Source: Clostridiales bacterium
GTDB lineage: Bacteria; Bacillota; Clostridia; Christensenellales; Borkfalkiaceae
Reading direction: 5' to 3'
NCBI GenBank assembly: GCA_015055735.1
Contig: SVHP01000016.1
Location: forward strand, 1 to 34,552
Length of the DNA: 34,552 nucleotides
The first letter of the stretch is position 1. Every line of letters starts with the position of its first letter. The position numbers and the translations under genes were made by a program. The notes beneath the pieces are model-generated. The model made no database searches. It was not told the DNA's origin and saw only the letters and a program-made list of their open reading frames with translations. This document shows positions 19,184 through 27,658 of this stretch, one piece after another.

Positions 19184-19738
19184 TTAAGCCGACAGCTTAA
19201 ACGAATTATCCTTTCCCTTTTTTCTCGAATTATTTTTAATATTATTTAATTTACCAACGCACTTTTCCCCTTTATTCTTTCTCGAATTTTCTTCTCGATT
19301 TTCCACCCTTTTAACCAGCCATTTTATTGCGTTAATATTCAAACAATTTTTTTCAAACCACTCGTCCGTTAATAAGGCTTTATCACAACGATGTGAAATT
19401 TTTTTTATTAAATTAAGCTGTTTCCTATAATAACTTCGCTTAGTCGTATCGATATTTTCAAAGTATTCTTTAGGTCTTATCTTCAAATATTTGTAATCCA
19501 ACAACTCTAATTCTTCGTTAGTAAGACTGATTAAAACAGCTTTTAGTTTACTTTTTAATTGTGTTAAAATGACTTTTTGCGCCATGTGTTCAATTATGAT
19601 TTCACACTGCTCGTCACAAGGTGAATAGTCGTTCATTGACGCTAACGCCCTCCTTTCTACGAAATCGTCAATCTGTCTTTTTATCGCTTCTATGCTAGTA
19701 TAAGCATATAAAACGGCTTTTGTGTAAATAACGTTCAT
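19184..19738 (-). CDS. Conserved-looking hypothetical protein, basic C-terminus, possible sigma/HTH-like helices
   Basis: 184-aa ORF with SD AAGGAG and good promoter; LTNEELELLDYKYLKIRPKEYFENI...KRSYYRKQLNLIKKI resembles a region-4/HTH-type helix set (weak). Confidence 0.55.
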   Translation of the reverse strand: MNVIYTKAVLYAYTSIEAIKRQIDDFVERRALASMNDYSPCDEQCEIIIEHMAQKVILTQLKSKLKAVLISLTNEELELLDYKYLKIRPKEYFENIDTTKRSYYRKQLNLIKKISHRCDKALLTDEWFEKNCLNINAIKWLVKRVENREENSRKNKGEKCVGKLNNIKNNSRKKGKDNSFKLSA

Positions 19739-19781
19739 AAGTTACTCCTTAATAATTTTGCTTTTGCATCGATGCCCCATA

Positions 19782-19810
19782 ATTGTATAACCGAAAAATG
19801 CCAATGTCAA
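19782..19810 (-). promoter_or_regulatory. Promoter of the 184-aa ORF
   Basis: TTGACA - 17 nt - TACAAT on minus strand. Confidence 0.7.
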
Positions 19811-19828
19811 TATTTTATGTCACATTTT

Positions 19829-19844
19829 ACGAACATTTGTTCGT
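19829..19844. promoter_or_regulatory. LexA (SOS) box-like palindrome
   Basis: ACGAACATTTGTTCGT; matches 13/14 of the Gram-positive LexA consensus CGAACRNRYGTTYG as recalled. Confidence 0.6.
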
Positions 19845-19970
19845 GTTTTTTATTGTATAATAACATAGAAATATGTCAATTTTTGTCATATTTGATTTTT
19901 TCTAACAATTTAAGGATTTTTTGCCGATAAAAAATTAATTTTAAAAAATATAAATATATTTAAAAATATA

Positions 19971-19999
19971 ATGACAAAACGTTATTTATATGATAAAAT
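19971..19999 (+). promoter_or_regulatory. Promoter abutting ATG of the 873-aa protein
   Basis: ATGACA - 17 nt - TAAAAT - 7 nt - ATG; no SD. Confidence 0.65.
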
Positions 20000-20006
20000 A
20001 TAATTT

Positions 20007-22628
20007 ATGGAAAACTTATTTACAAAAAAATCTAAAAATCTTATAATTACCCTATTATTTGCAGTTCTAATTATTTGTTCGGCTTTTACTTTTCTTACGC
20101 CAAAAGTAGCACAAGCGTCTTCGTTGATTGAAGTTAACAAATACTTGCCAAAAACCGATTTAGAATGCTTATCTTTAAACTCGCCTAAAGACGTTTACTC
20201 CGACGAACAAATTACGGCAATAGTTGACTCGGATAAATTTATTATTGAATATAACGGTGTATTGCTTGAAGAATTTAATAATTTTGAAGAAATTAATCAA
20301 GTTTTAAAGTTTAATGCAACTTCATTATTGATAAACGATTATGCAAGAATTTATTCCCTAACCTTTAATTCACAAGATAATACTATCCAAAAAACCGATC
20401 TTAACATTAGTGGAAACGACTTTGCATTGAATTCTAATCTTTTAGCAACCACTTTCAATAATATAGTCAAATTTTACGATAAAAACCAAAACGATTTTCA
20501 AGAATCAACGGCTCATCAACAAATTAAAAACGTTAAGGAAAACACGCCAATCGCTGCGAACGATAATTATTTCTTCTTTCTTAACAATGATGACGTATTG
20601 CATAAATACGACGTAATTTCAAAAGAAAGCACACCTTTGTTCGCCCCTGAAAATACATATTTTAAGAACAATCTACCACTAAAAATAATCGCAAACCAAA
20701 GTCACGTTTATTTATTACTTGCCGGTGGAGATATCGTAAAATCCGATATTAACGGCAACTATACAACCCTAAATTGTGACAATGATAAAAATTTAGATTA
20801 TGAGTTAGGAAAAATTACAAACCCAAGTAACCTTTCGTTTAAAGGCGATAATTTGTTAATTATTCAAGCAAACACAATACAAGAATTTAAGATTGACAAT
20901 AATAAATTAGTGTTTACCGGATACGCTATTGCTAGTGGCAAAACTGCATACAATCGTGTAAACGGTCAAGCGCAAGCCGTATCTATGCAAAAATACGGCG
21001 ATAATTTAGCTGTATTAGACGATTATAAATTGACTATCGTTAATACCGATAACGTAGATAAGTACGACCTAAATAATTATAAAAATTACGTGGAAGGAAA
21101 CGAAAAACTTATTGGCGAAACCCTCCCTAACAAGTTCGCATTAGGCGTAGAACACGCATTTTTAGTTTATAACGCAGGCGATTCTTCTTGTAAATTAAAG
21201 TTTTTAAATTTTAAAACTGATAAAATATATGATATTGAAACCTCAGCTTTAAATTTGCGAGTAGAAGACGTGTTCTTTCAAGGAAATAGTTTTTATATAC
21301 TAAACGGTACCGAAAACTTTACACCTGAAGTGTATAAAATTGACGAACAAGCCCTATCGTCAGCCGAAAAAGAAAATTCTTTTCAATTATCAGAAAATGA
21401 TAGAATTTATAAAATTCCAATCAATTATTCGGTTAAACACATTTGCCTTGACCTATTTGGCAATATATATTTAGCAAACAACAAAGACGTAATAAAAATT
21501 ACTAAAGAAAAGCAGAACGTATACACTATTCCTGAAAAAATAATTGATAGTTGCACTAATATCAAAAAGTTATCGACTGATTTAGCTGGCAATTTGTTTA
21601 TTTTGGACGAAAACACTTTGAAACAATATTCCACGACATCTCAATCAATAAGCGATATTGTAATTAACCAAAATATAACTTGTTTTGCCTTCGATTATAT
21701 AGACGACGATTTCTATATTTTAACTAACAGCAACGAATTTATATCGAAAACTTATGGTATTCAAACCACGTCTATTAAAGATTTAGTTATTCCTAGTGAT
21801 TTTAACTTAAACAACTCTAACACAAATTTTGCATCTACTCAGTTAAAGTCGTATAAGATCGCTCAAGATGAAAATGCATTTATAGTAAAACAAACCGAAA
21901 ACGGTTTTGAACTTGATAAACTAGCAACGGCTGGCGAAGAATATATTTACGTTTGCCCTATAAGCCTTTCTCAAGGTACTGCTACACTACATATTCTTGC
22001 AGGTCAAAACGATATCGTTCTCACTTTATCAAATGCAAATTGTGAAAATTTAACACAAAACACTTCGGTTAATCAAAAAGCGTACGTCACACCAAAAGTT
22101 AACGTTTTATACTACCCTATTCTTACTAGAAACGGCACGTATAATTTACTTAATGACAGAGAACAAATAACGCTTGATAAAAACACTGAAATCTCGCCAC
22201 AGTTTACTGTTGAATTTTTAGGTCAAACTTATTATTACGCTAAATTTAACTTAGGCGAAAAAGAATTTGCAGGATACATTCCAACAGCGTTTACTGTTAC
22301 CACCTTAAATAGCAACGTCGTTTACGACGAATATTCAATAGAAACGGTATCCAAAACCAATCTTTATAATGATTATGAATTGTCAAACCTAGTCTTTGAA
22401 GATTGTCTACAAGATGGAACTTCCGTAAGACTATTAGAAAAAGATAAGAACGTTAGTAAAATTGCAGTTCTTGTTGACGGCGAGTGGATTGAAGGTTATA
22501 TTCCTACCAAATATATTAAAGACAAGCCTAGTGTTGCAATAAGAAATGTTTTAGTGATTTTAGCAGTAGTGACAAGCCTTTCAGCAACTTCAATATATTT
22601 CTTACTAAAGAAGAAAAAAGATATCTAA
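20007..22628 (+). CDS. Large secreted, C-terminally membrane-anchored protein: probable beta-propeller plus SH3-like modules
   Basis: Signal peptide; repeated blade-like strands (NIYLANNKDVIKIT, NLFILDENTLKQY); two GYIPT SH3-like motifs; C-terminal TM plus KKKKDI. Confidence 0.6.
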   Translation: MENLFTKKSKNLIITLLFAVLIICSAFTFLTPKVAQASSLIEVNKYLPKTDLECLSLNSPKDVYSDEQITAIVDSDKFIIEYNGVLLEEFNNFEEINQVLKFNATSLLINDYARIYSLTFNSQDNTIQKTDLNISGNDFALNSNLLATTFNNIVKFYDKNQNDFQESTAHQQIKNVKENTPIAANDNYFFFLNNDDVLHKYDVISKESTPLFAPENTYFKNNLPLKIIANQSHVYLLLAGGDIVKSDINGNYTTLNCDNDKNLDYELGKITNPSNLSFKGDNLLIIQANTIQEFKIDNNKLVFTGYAIASGKTAYNRVNGQAQAVSMQKYGDNLAVLDDYKLTIVNTDNVDKYDLNNYKNYVEGNEKLIGETLPNKFALGVEHAFLVYNAGDSSCKLKFLNFKTDKIYDIETSALNLRVEDVFFQGNSFYILNGTENFTPEVYKIDEQALSSAEKENSFQLSENDRIYKIPINYSVKHICLDLFGNIYLANNKDVIKITKEKQNVYTIPEKIIDSCTNIKKLSTDLAGNLFILDENTLKQYSTTSQSISDIVINQNITCFAFDYIDDDFYILTNSNEFISKTYGIQTTSIKDLVIPSDFNLNNSNTNFASTQLKSYKIAQDENAFIVKQTENGFELDKLATAGEEYIYVCPISLSQGTATLHILAGQNDIVLTLSNANCENLTQNTSVNQKAYVTPKVNVLYYPILTRNGTYNLLNDREQITLDKNTEISPQFTVEFLGQTYYYAKFNLGEKEFAGYIPTAFTVTTLNSNVVYDEYSIETVSKTNLYNDYELSNLVFEDCLQDGTSVRLLEKDKNVSKIAVLVDGEWIEGYIPTKYIKDKPSVAIRNVLVILAVVTSLSATSIYFLLKKKKDI

Positions 22629-22640
22629 TAAAACGAATAA

Positions 22641-22678
22641 AAAAGAGCCCACTATATAACCGATAAGTGGGTTCTTTT
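22641..22678. terminator. Bidirectional terminator
   Basis: AAAAGAGCCCACT...AGTGGGTTCTTTT between convergent genes. Confidence 0.85.
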
Positions 22679-22697
22679 ATTTTGCTTGTTTTTTAAT

Positions 22698-23399
22698 TTA
22701 ATCTAAGTAAACACTTTCATCTTGAGTATTAGGAATAACGCCAAACAAAGAAAATTCTTCATCAACGTCAAAATTTTCAGCATTTTCATACGCAACTAAC
22801 TTGCTTATCGAAACTTCGTAGGCAGTCATTATTTTCATACTGTCGTCAGTTATTTTCTTTTGATATTCTCTACTTTGAATTCTTCCACTAACTGCAATCT
22901 TTTCACCAACTGCAAGATTTTTTGCAAATCTAGCGTTTCTTCCCCACGCTATACATGGTATATAATCGGATTTATTATACGAACGATTGACTGCAATTAA
23001 AAGGTCTGCAATCTCTCGATTGAAAGGCGTAGTTCTATATATAGGTGGTTTACAAATATACCCCATTAAAACTATACTGTTTGGATTTCTAACGATTATA
23101 TCGTCTAGTAATTCTCTAATAAAGACCGTTAACATTAGTTTACTTTTACCGTCGACCAACTTGTTATAACTTCTAAATTGACCGAGAGCGTTAATTGTAT
23201 CACCAACTTTTAACTGTCTATCGCTTATTAGTCGTTCTGAAATGGTAATGGGTAGTATATCTCCTTGCCCCGACAATCGTTTTACTAATAAATTCATTTC
23301 ATAAAAGCCTTCCCCATACACTTCGTGCGAAAATTCGGCTTCGGTCACTATTTCGCCACTGACGAATACTTTGTTGTTTTTTTCTGCCATAAAGTTCAT
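22698..23399 (-). CDS. SSB-like protein with two OB-fold domains
   Basis: N-OB 'VFVSGEIVTEAEFSHEVYGEGFYEMNLLVKRLSG..'; C-OB 'NSIVLMGYICKPPIYRTTPFNREIADLLIAVNRSYNKSDYIPCIAWGRNARFAKNLAVGEKIAVSGRIQSREY'; start refined to MNFMAEK after GGAGG. Confidence 0.75.
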   Translation of the reverse strand: MNFMAEKNNKVFVSGEIVTEAEFSHEVYGEGFYEMNLLVKRLSGQGDILPITISERLISDRQLKVGDTINALGQFRSYNKLVDGKSKLMLTVFIRELLDDIIVRNPNSIVLMGYICKPPIYRTTPFNREIADLLIAVNRSYNKSDYIPCIAWGRNARFAKNLAVGEKIAVSGRIQSREYQKKITDDSMKIMTAYEVSISKLVAYENAENFDVDEEFSLFGVIPNTQDESVYLD

Positions 23400-23424
23400 A
23401 TTTTTACTTTCCTCCAAAGAATTT

Positions 23425-24192
23425 CTAATTATTTTTAATTTGTGTTCCATCTGCTAGCATATGATAATCTTGCTTGTATATAAGTTCGCCTATGCTGACA
23501 AATTCATAACCTTGTTGTTTTAATTCTTTAATTATGGTTTCTATCGCTTTTGAGGTGTGTAAACCTTGATTATGAAATAATACTATCGAACCATTTTTTA
23601 CTCTATTTAACACTCTATCCGTAATATCTTTAGCTGATAAATCTTTCCAATCTAGACTATCTACGTCCCATTGAATAGTATATAAACCCAATTCTTTTGC
23701 CGTTTCAATAAGTAAATCATCATAATCACCGTAAGGCGGACGAAATAATTGAACGGTTTTTCCCGTTATGTTTTCAATTGCTCCTTTTGAACTTAAAAGT
23801 TCTTTAGTTATTTCCTCCTTAGTAAGTTTACTCATGTACGGATGAGTTGCCGAGTGAGTGCCTATTTCATGACCTAAATCACTAATTTTTTTGACGTAGT
23901 CGGGGTGCTTTTTTACCCAAAATTCAACGGCGAAAAAGGTGCACTTAATATTTTGGTCTTGCATTATTTGTAAGAGTTTATCGGTATAATCCACACCCCA
24001 GGCACAGTCAAATGATATTGCAATCTTTTTATCGTCCGTTTCCACCCTATATATAGGAAGTTGCCTTGTTTTTAACCCAGCAAAAGTCTCTTTACTAGTA
24101 ATTGCAAATACTATTGACATCAATAAAATTATCGCAAGAGCCAAGCTTATAAGCGCTATCATTTTTCGCTTTGTCAAAACTGTAAAATACAT
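23425..24192 (-). CDS. Polysaccharide deacetylase, PdaB-like
   Basis: NodB domain: ISFDCAWG, HEIGTHSATHPYMSKL, LFRPPYGDYDD, IVLFHNQG; N-terminal TM. Confidence 0.9.
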   Translation of the reverse strand: MYFTVLTKRKMIALISLALAIILLMSIVFAITSKETFAGLKTRQLPIYRVETDDKKIAISFDCAWGVDYTDKLLQIMQDQNIKCTFFAVEFWVKKHPDYVKKISDLGHEIGTHSATHPYMSKLTKEEITKELLSSKGAIENITGKTVQLFRPPYGDYDDLLIETAKELGLYTIQWDVDSLDWKDLSAKDITDRVLNRVKNGSIVLFHNQGLHTSKAIETIIKELKQQGYEFVSIGELIYKQDYHMLADGTQIKNN

Positions 24193-24330
24193 TATAAACC
24201 TTTCCTTTTGTCAAATTTTGTTATCTTTTGTTAGATTATATTCTTTTATGTATAAACATTAACTTATTAAAAAGCCTTTATAAATCTATATGATTTTCTT
24301 CTACCTTATATGAAAAAACTAAAATAAAAA

Positions 24331-24357
24331 CACTATCTTTTTTATTTATAGATAGTG
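24331..24357 (-). terminator. Terminator-like hairpin in a divergent intergenic region
   Basis: CACTATCT...AGATAGTG flanked by A/T tracts. Confidence 0.55.
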
Positions 24358-24429
24358 CTTTTATATTTTGTTGCAATTATTATATAAAAGTGTTAAAATA
24401 TTTTTATTGTCACCAACTAGGAGAAAAAT

Positions 24430-26226
24430 GTGAGTAAAAAACTTATTGCTATTTTAGCATCGTGCGTAACTGTATGTTTAGCAGTCGGTATTATTTTAAT
24501 TTCAATTAATACCAACGACGCAAACAATGAAAACACCGACCACGTGCACAACTTTAACGGTAGAAGAATTACACAAGAATATTTAGCAACTAATCCAACT
24601 TGCACTGAAAAAGCAAAATATTACTATTCTTGTGATTGTGGAGAAAAAGATATTGATACTTTTGAACACGGCTCTCCCCTTGACCACGCTTATGGCGAGT
24701 TTATAACTAATGGTAACGGTACTCATACTAAAACTTGTTCAAGAGATAATACTCATACTATAACTGAAAATTGTAGTGGAGGAACTGCATCTTGCACTAA
24801 CAAAGCAATATGCGTTAATTGTGATACTGAATATGGTGATTTAGAAGAACACAAATATTTAACTTTAAAATATGACAACACAAAGCATTGGCACGAATGT
24901 ATTTGTGGCGATAAGAGCGATATAGAAAATCATACTCCAGGTGCTCCTGCAACTGAAAACTCAAATCAAATTTGTACGGAATGTAAATATATTGTAGCGA
25001 CTGCATTGGGTCACGTTCACACTTTGCATTTAACAAAAGTTGATGCTATCCAACAATCTTGTACAAAAGAAGGTAATATAGAATATTATACTTGTACTTG
25101 TGGAAAGTGGTTTACTGACAGCACTGCAACTACTGAAATCTTTGATAAAGACAGTGTTGTTATAGAAAAAGATAACCATGATTACACCCTAGAATATAAC
25201 GAAACACAGCATTGGTACGAATGTATTTGTGGCGATAAGATAAATATTGAAGATCACAAAGGTGGTACTGCAACTTGTACTGAAAAAGCAGTTTGCTCAA
25301 CTTGTGAAACGTCTTATGGCAACTTAAAAGGTCACGAATACATTATCATAAAATATAATGAAACACAGCATTGGTACGAATGTGTTTGTGGAGATAAGAT
25401 AAATATAGAAGATCACAAAGGTGGTACTGCAACTTGTACACAAAAAGCAGTTTGCTCAACTTGTGAAACGTCTTATGGCAACTTAAAAGGTCACGAATAC
25501 ATTATCATAAAATATAATGAAACACAGCATTGGTACGAATGTGTTTGTGGAGATAAGATAAATATAGAAGATCACAAAGGTGGTACTGCAACTTGTACAC
25601 AAAAAGCAGTTTGCTCAACTTGTGAAACAGCTTATGGCAACTTAAAAGATCATCAGCACACTATCATAAAGTATAACGAAACACAACATTGGAACGAATG
25701 TAGTTGTGGTGATTATCAAACAAAAGAAAACCATAAAGGTGGAACAGCAACTGAAACTACAAAAGCGATATGTTCAGTATGTAATCAACCATATGGCGAA
25801 TTACTAGAAAAACCGACAACTGAAGGATTAGAATTTACTTTAATAAATAATGGTACTGAATATTCAGTAACGGGATACACAGGGAGTTCTACTAACGTAT
25901 ATATTCCTGCAACTCATGAAGATAAACTAGTAACAGCTATTGGCGAAGCAGCGTTTAATAATTGCAGTTTATTAAGTAATATAATAATTCCAAATACTAT
26001 TAAATCTATTGGTAATTATGCTTTCCGTGCCTGTTTTTCTTTAGAGTCGATAGTAATACCAAATAGTGTTACAACTATTGGTGAAAATGTTTTTTATTTT
26101 TGTACCGTACTAGACACTATTTATTGTGAAGCTGAAGATAAACCAACTGGTTGGGATAGTAATTGGAATAGAAACGATTATAATGGTAGTTATCATGACG
26201 TTTATTGGGGATATAATGGTAATTAA
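24430..26226 (+). CDS. Surface protein with Cys/His-rich tandem repeats and a BspA-like leucine-rich repeat C-terminus
   Basis: GTG start after AGGAG; signal anchor; repeats HWYEC.CGDKINIEDHKGGTATCT.KAVCSTCE; LRR_5-like 'TAIGEAAFNNCSLLSNIIIPNTIKSIGNYAFRACFSLESIVIPNSVTTIGENVF'. Confidence 0.85.
   Translation: MSKKLIAILASCVTVCLAVGIILISINTNDANNENTDHVHNFNGRRITQEYLATNPTCTEKAKYYYSCDCGEKDIDTFEHGSPLDHAYGEFITNGNGTHTKTCSRDNTHTITENCSGGTASCTNKAICVNCDTEYGDLEEHKYLTLKYDNTKHWHECICGDKSDIENHTPGAPATENSNQICTECKYIVATALGHVHTLHLTKVDAIQQSCTKEGNIEYYTCTCGKWFTDSTATTEIFDKDSVVIEKDNHDYTLEYNETQHWYECICGDKINIEDHKGGTATCTEKAVCSTCETSYGNLKGHEYIIIKYNETQHWYECVCGDKINIEDHKGGTATCTQKAVCSTCETSYGNLKGHEYIIIKYNETQHWYECVCGDKINIEDHKGGTATCTQKAVCSTCETAYGNLKDHQHTIIKYNETQHWNECSCGDYQTKENHKGGTATETTKAICSVCNQPYGELLEKPTTEGLEFTLINNGTEYSVTGYTGSSTNVYIPATHEDKLVTAIGEAAFNNCSLLSNIIIPNTIKSIGNYAFRACFSLESIVIPNSVTTIGENVFYFCTVLDTIYCEAEDKPTGWDSNWNRNDYNGSYHDVYWGYNGN
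25177..25809 (+). repeat. Four tandem ~159-bp (53-aa) coding repeats
   Basis: Units begin near 25177, 25333, 25492, 25651; units 2 and 3 nearly identical at DNA level. Confidence 0.9.
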
Positions 26227-26256
26227 AAAATAAACCAACCTAGTTTTAAAATTCTA

Positions 26257-26287
26257 AAGGCGCTGCGAATTCTCGCAACGCCTTTTC
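26257..26287. terminator. Bidirectional terminator
   Basis: AAAGGCGcTGCGA-attc-TCGCAaCGCCTTTT between convergent genes. Confidence 0.8.
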
Positions 26288-26304
26288 CCTATTATTTTAT
26301 GAAA

Positions 26305-26517
26305 TTAGTTTAAGCCGTTATGTAAAATATCAGAAATGATACCGATAATCTTGTCGTGGCAACCACCACAACCGGTTGAACAATGAGTTAGTTCTTGAAC
26401 GTGTTGAAATTCTTTTTCTACGTCTTCAAACTTTTGATGATCTTTCATTGCATCTTCAATATCAAATAGGCTAACTTGCATACAATTACAAATTATTTCG
26501 TTCTTTTTATAATCCAT
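26305..26517 (-). CDS. BFD-like [2Fe-2S]-binding protein
   Basis: CNCMQVSLFDIEDAM...CSTGCGGCHDKI; start refined to MDYKKNE. Confidence 0.8.
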   Translation of the reverse strand: MDYKKNEIICNCMQVSLFDIEDAMKDHQKFEDVEKEFQHVQELTHCSTGCGGCHDKIIGIISDILHNGLN

Positions 26518-26535
26518 AGTACACCCCAAAAACAA

Positions 26536-27081
26536 TTATTTGTTGAAATATCTCTTTAGTAAGCCTTCAAAAGCTTTGCCGTGACGAGCTTCGTCTCTTG
26601 CCATTTCGTGAACGGTATCGTGAATAGCGTCAAGATTTAACGCCTTAGCCTTTTTTGCAAGTTCAAATTTACCTAAAGTTGCGCCGTTTTCAGCTTCAAC
26701 TCTCATTTCAAGGTTTTTCTTTGTAGAATCGGTAACAACTTCACCTAAAAGTTCAGCAAACTTTGCTGCGTGTTCTGCTTCTTCGAAAGCTGCCTTTTCC
26801 CAATACAAACCGATTTCAGGATAGCCTTCACGGTGAGCAACTCTTGCCATTGCTAAATACATACCAACTTCGGTGCATTCGCCTTGGAAGTTCATTCTTA
26901 AACCTTCTATAATTTCAGGATCTACGCCTTGAGCAACGCCGATAACGTGTTCAGCAGCCCAAGAAAGTCCGTCGCCTTGAGCGTTAAACTTAGAGTCAGG
27001 TGCGCCACAAGTTGGGCATTTTACTGGAGGGGTATCTCCTTCGTGTACGTAACCACAGATAGTGCAAACAAATTTTTTCAT
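26536..27081 (-). CDS. rbr: Rubrerythrin with N-terminal rubredoxin domain (reverse rubrerythrin type)
   Basis: N-terminal [27 protein letters not shown]; ferritin-like EXXH motifs [25 protein letters not shown]. Confidence 0.93.
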   Translation of the reverse strand: MKKFVCTICGYVHEGDTPPVKCPTCGAPDSKFNAQGDGLSWAAEHVIGVAQGVDPEIIEGLRMNFQGECTEVGMYLAMARVAHREGYPEIGLYWEKAAFEEAEHAAKFAELLGEVVTDSTKKNLEMRVEAENGATLGKFELAKKAKALNLDAIHDTVHEMARDEARHGKAFEGLLKRYFNK

Positions 27082-27139
27082 ATTTTTAATCTCCTTATAA
27101 TGCGGTTTCCCGCTAAATTTTTTCTTTTAATTATTACTT

Positions 27140-27511
27140 TTAATTATTAACTACACAGTCAGGGCAAGTTCCATAATAAATACATTTTTCACTTGCAACT
27201 TCAGATCCCATTTCTTTAAGTTCTTCAGGGATTGGCGCTGGCTTAAATAAATCTATTATCTTCCCGCATTTATTACATATGAAGTGACTGTGCCTTGACG
27301 TATCTCCGTCATAATGCAACCTTTCATCTTCGGTTTCTAAAGTTATTATCATCTTTTCATCAGTTAATAACTTAAGGTTGCGATAGACCGTCCCCAAACT
27401 GATATTAGGATTATTCTCCCTTGCCGACGTATAAATCATATCAGCTGTAGGGTGATCTTTTCGCCCTTTTATGATTTCTATTATCAAATCCCTTTGCTTT
27501 GATTTTCTCAT
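27140..27511 (-). CDS. Fur-family regulator, PerR-like
   Basis: SLGTVYRNLKLL; HSHFICNKCGKIIDL; CIYYGTCPDC; immediately upstream of rbr. Confidence 0.88.
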   Translation of the reverse strand: MRKSKQRDLIIEIIKGRKDHPTADMIYTSARENNPNISLGTVYRNLKLLTDEKMIITLETEDERLHYDGDTSRHSHFICNKCGKIIDLFKPAPIPEELKEMGSEVASEKCIYYGTCPDCVVNN

Positions 27512-27533
27512 CAACTAGCTCCTTATCAGTAAT

Positions 27534-27552
27534 GATTACTATTATTATAATC
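27534..27552. promoter_or_regulatory. PerR/Fur-like box
   Basis: GATTACTATTATTATAATC 19-bp imperfect palindrome (7/9 half-site positions) just upstream of the perR-like start. Confidence 0.65.
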
Positions 27553-27658
27553 AATCAATATAGGTTTGTCAAGAAATTTTACAAGATTTTTTAAAATTTT
27601 TTCAAGTTAAATTAAGAAAAACAAGCTATATATAATATGTATACAAAATTAGAAAAAA

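Noticed and set aside
25177-25809. CRISPR array
   Set aside because: 159-bp in-frame tandem protein-coding repeats with no spacers and no cas genes.
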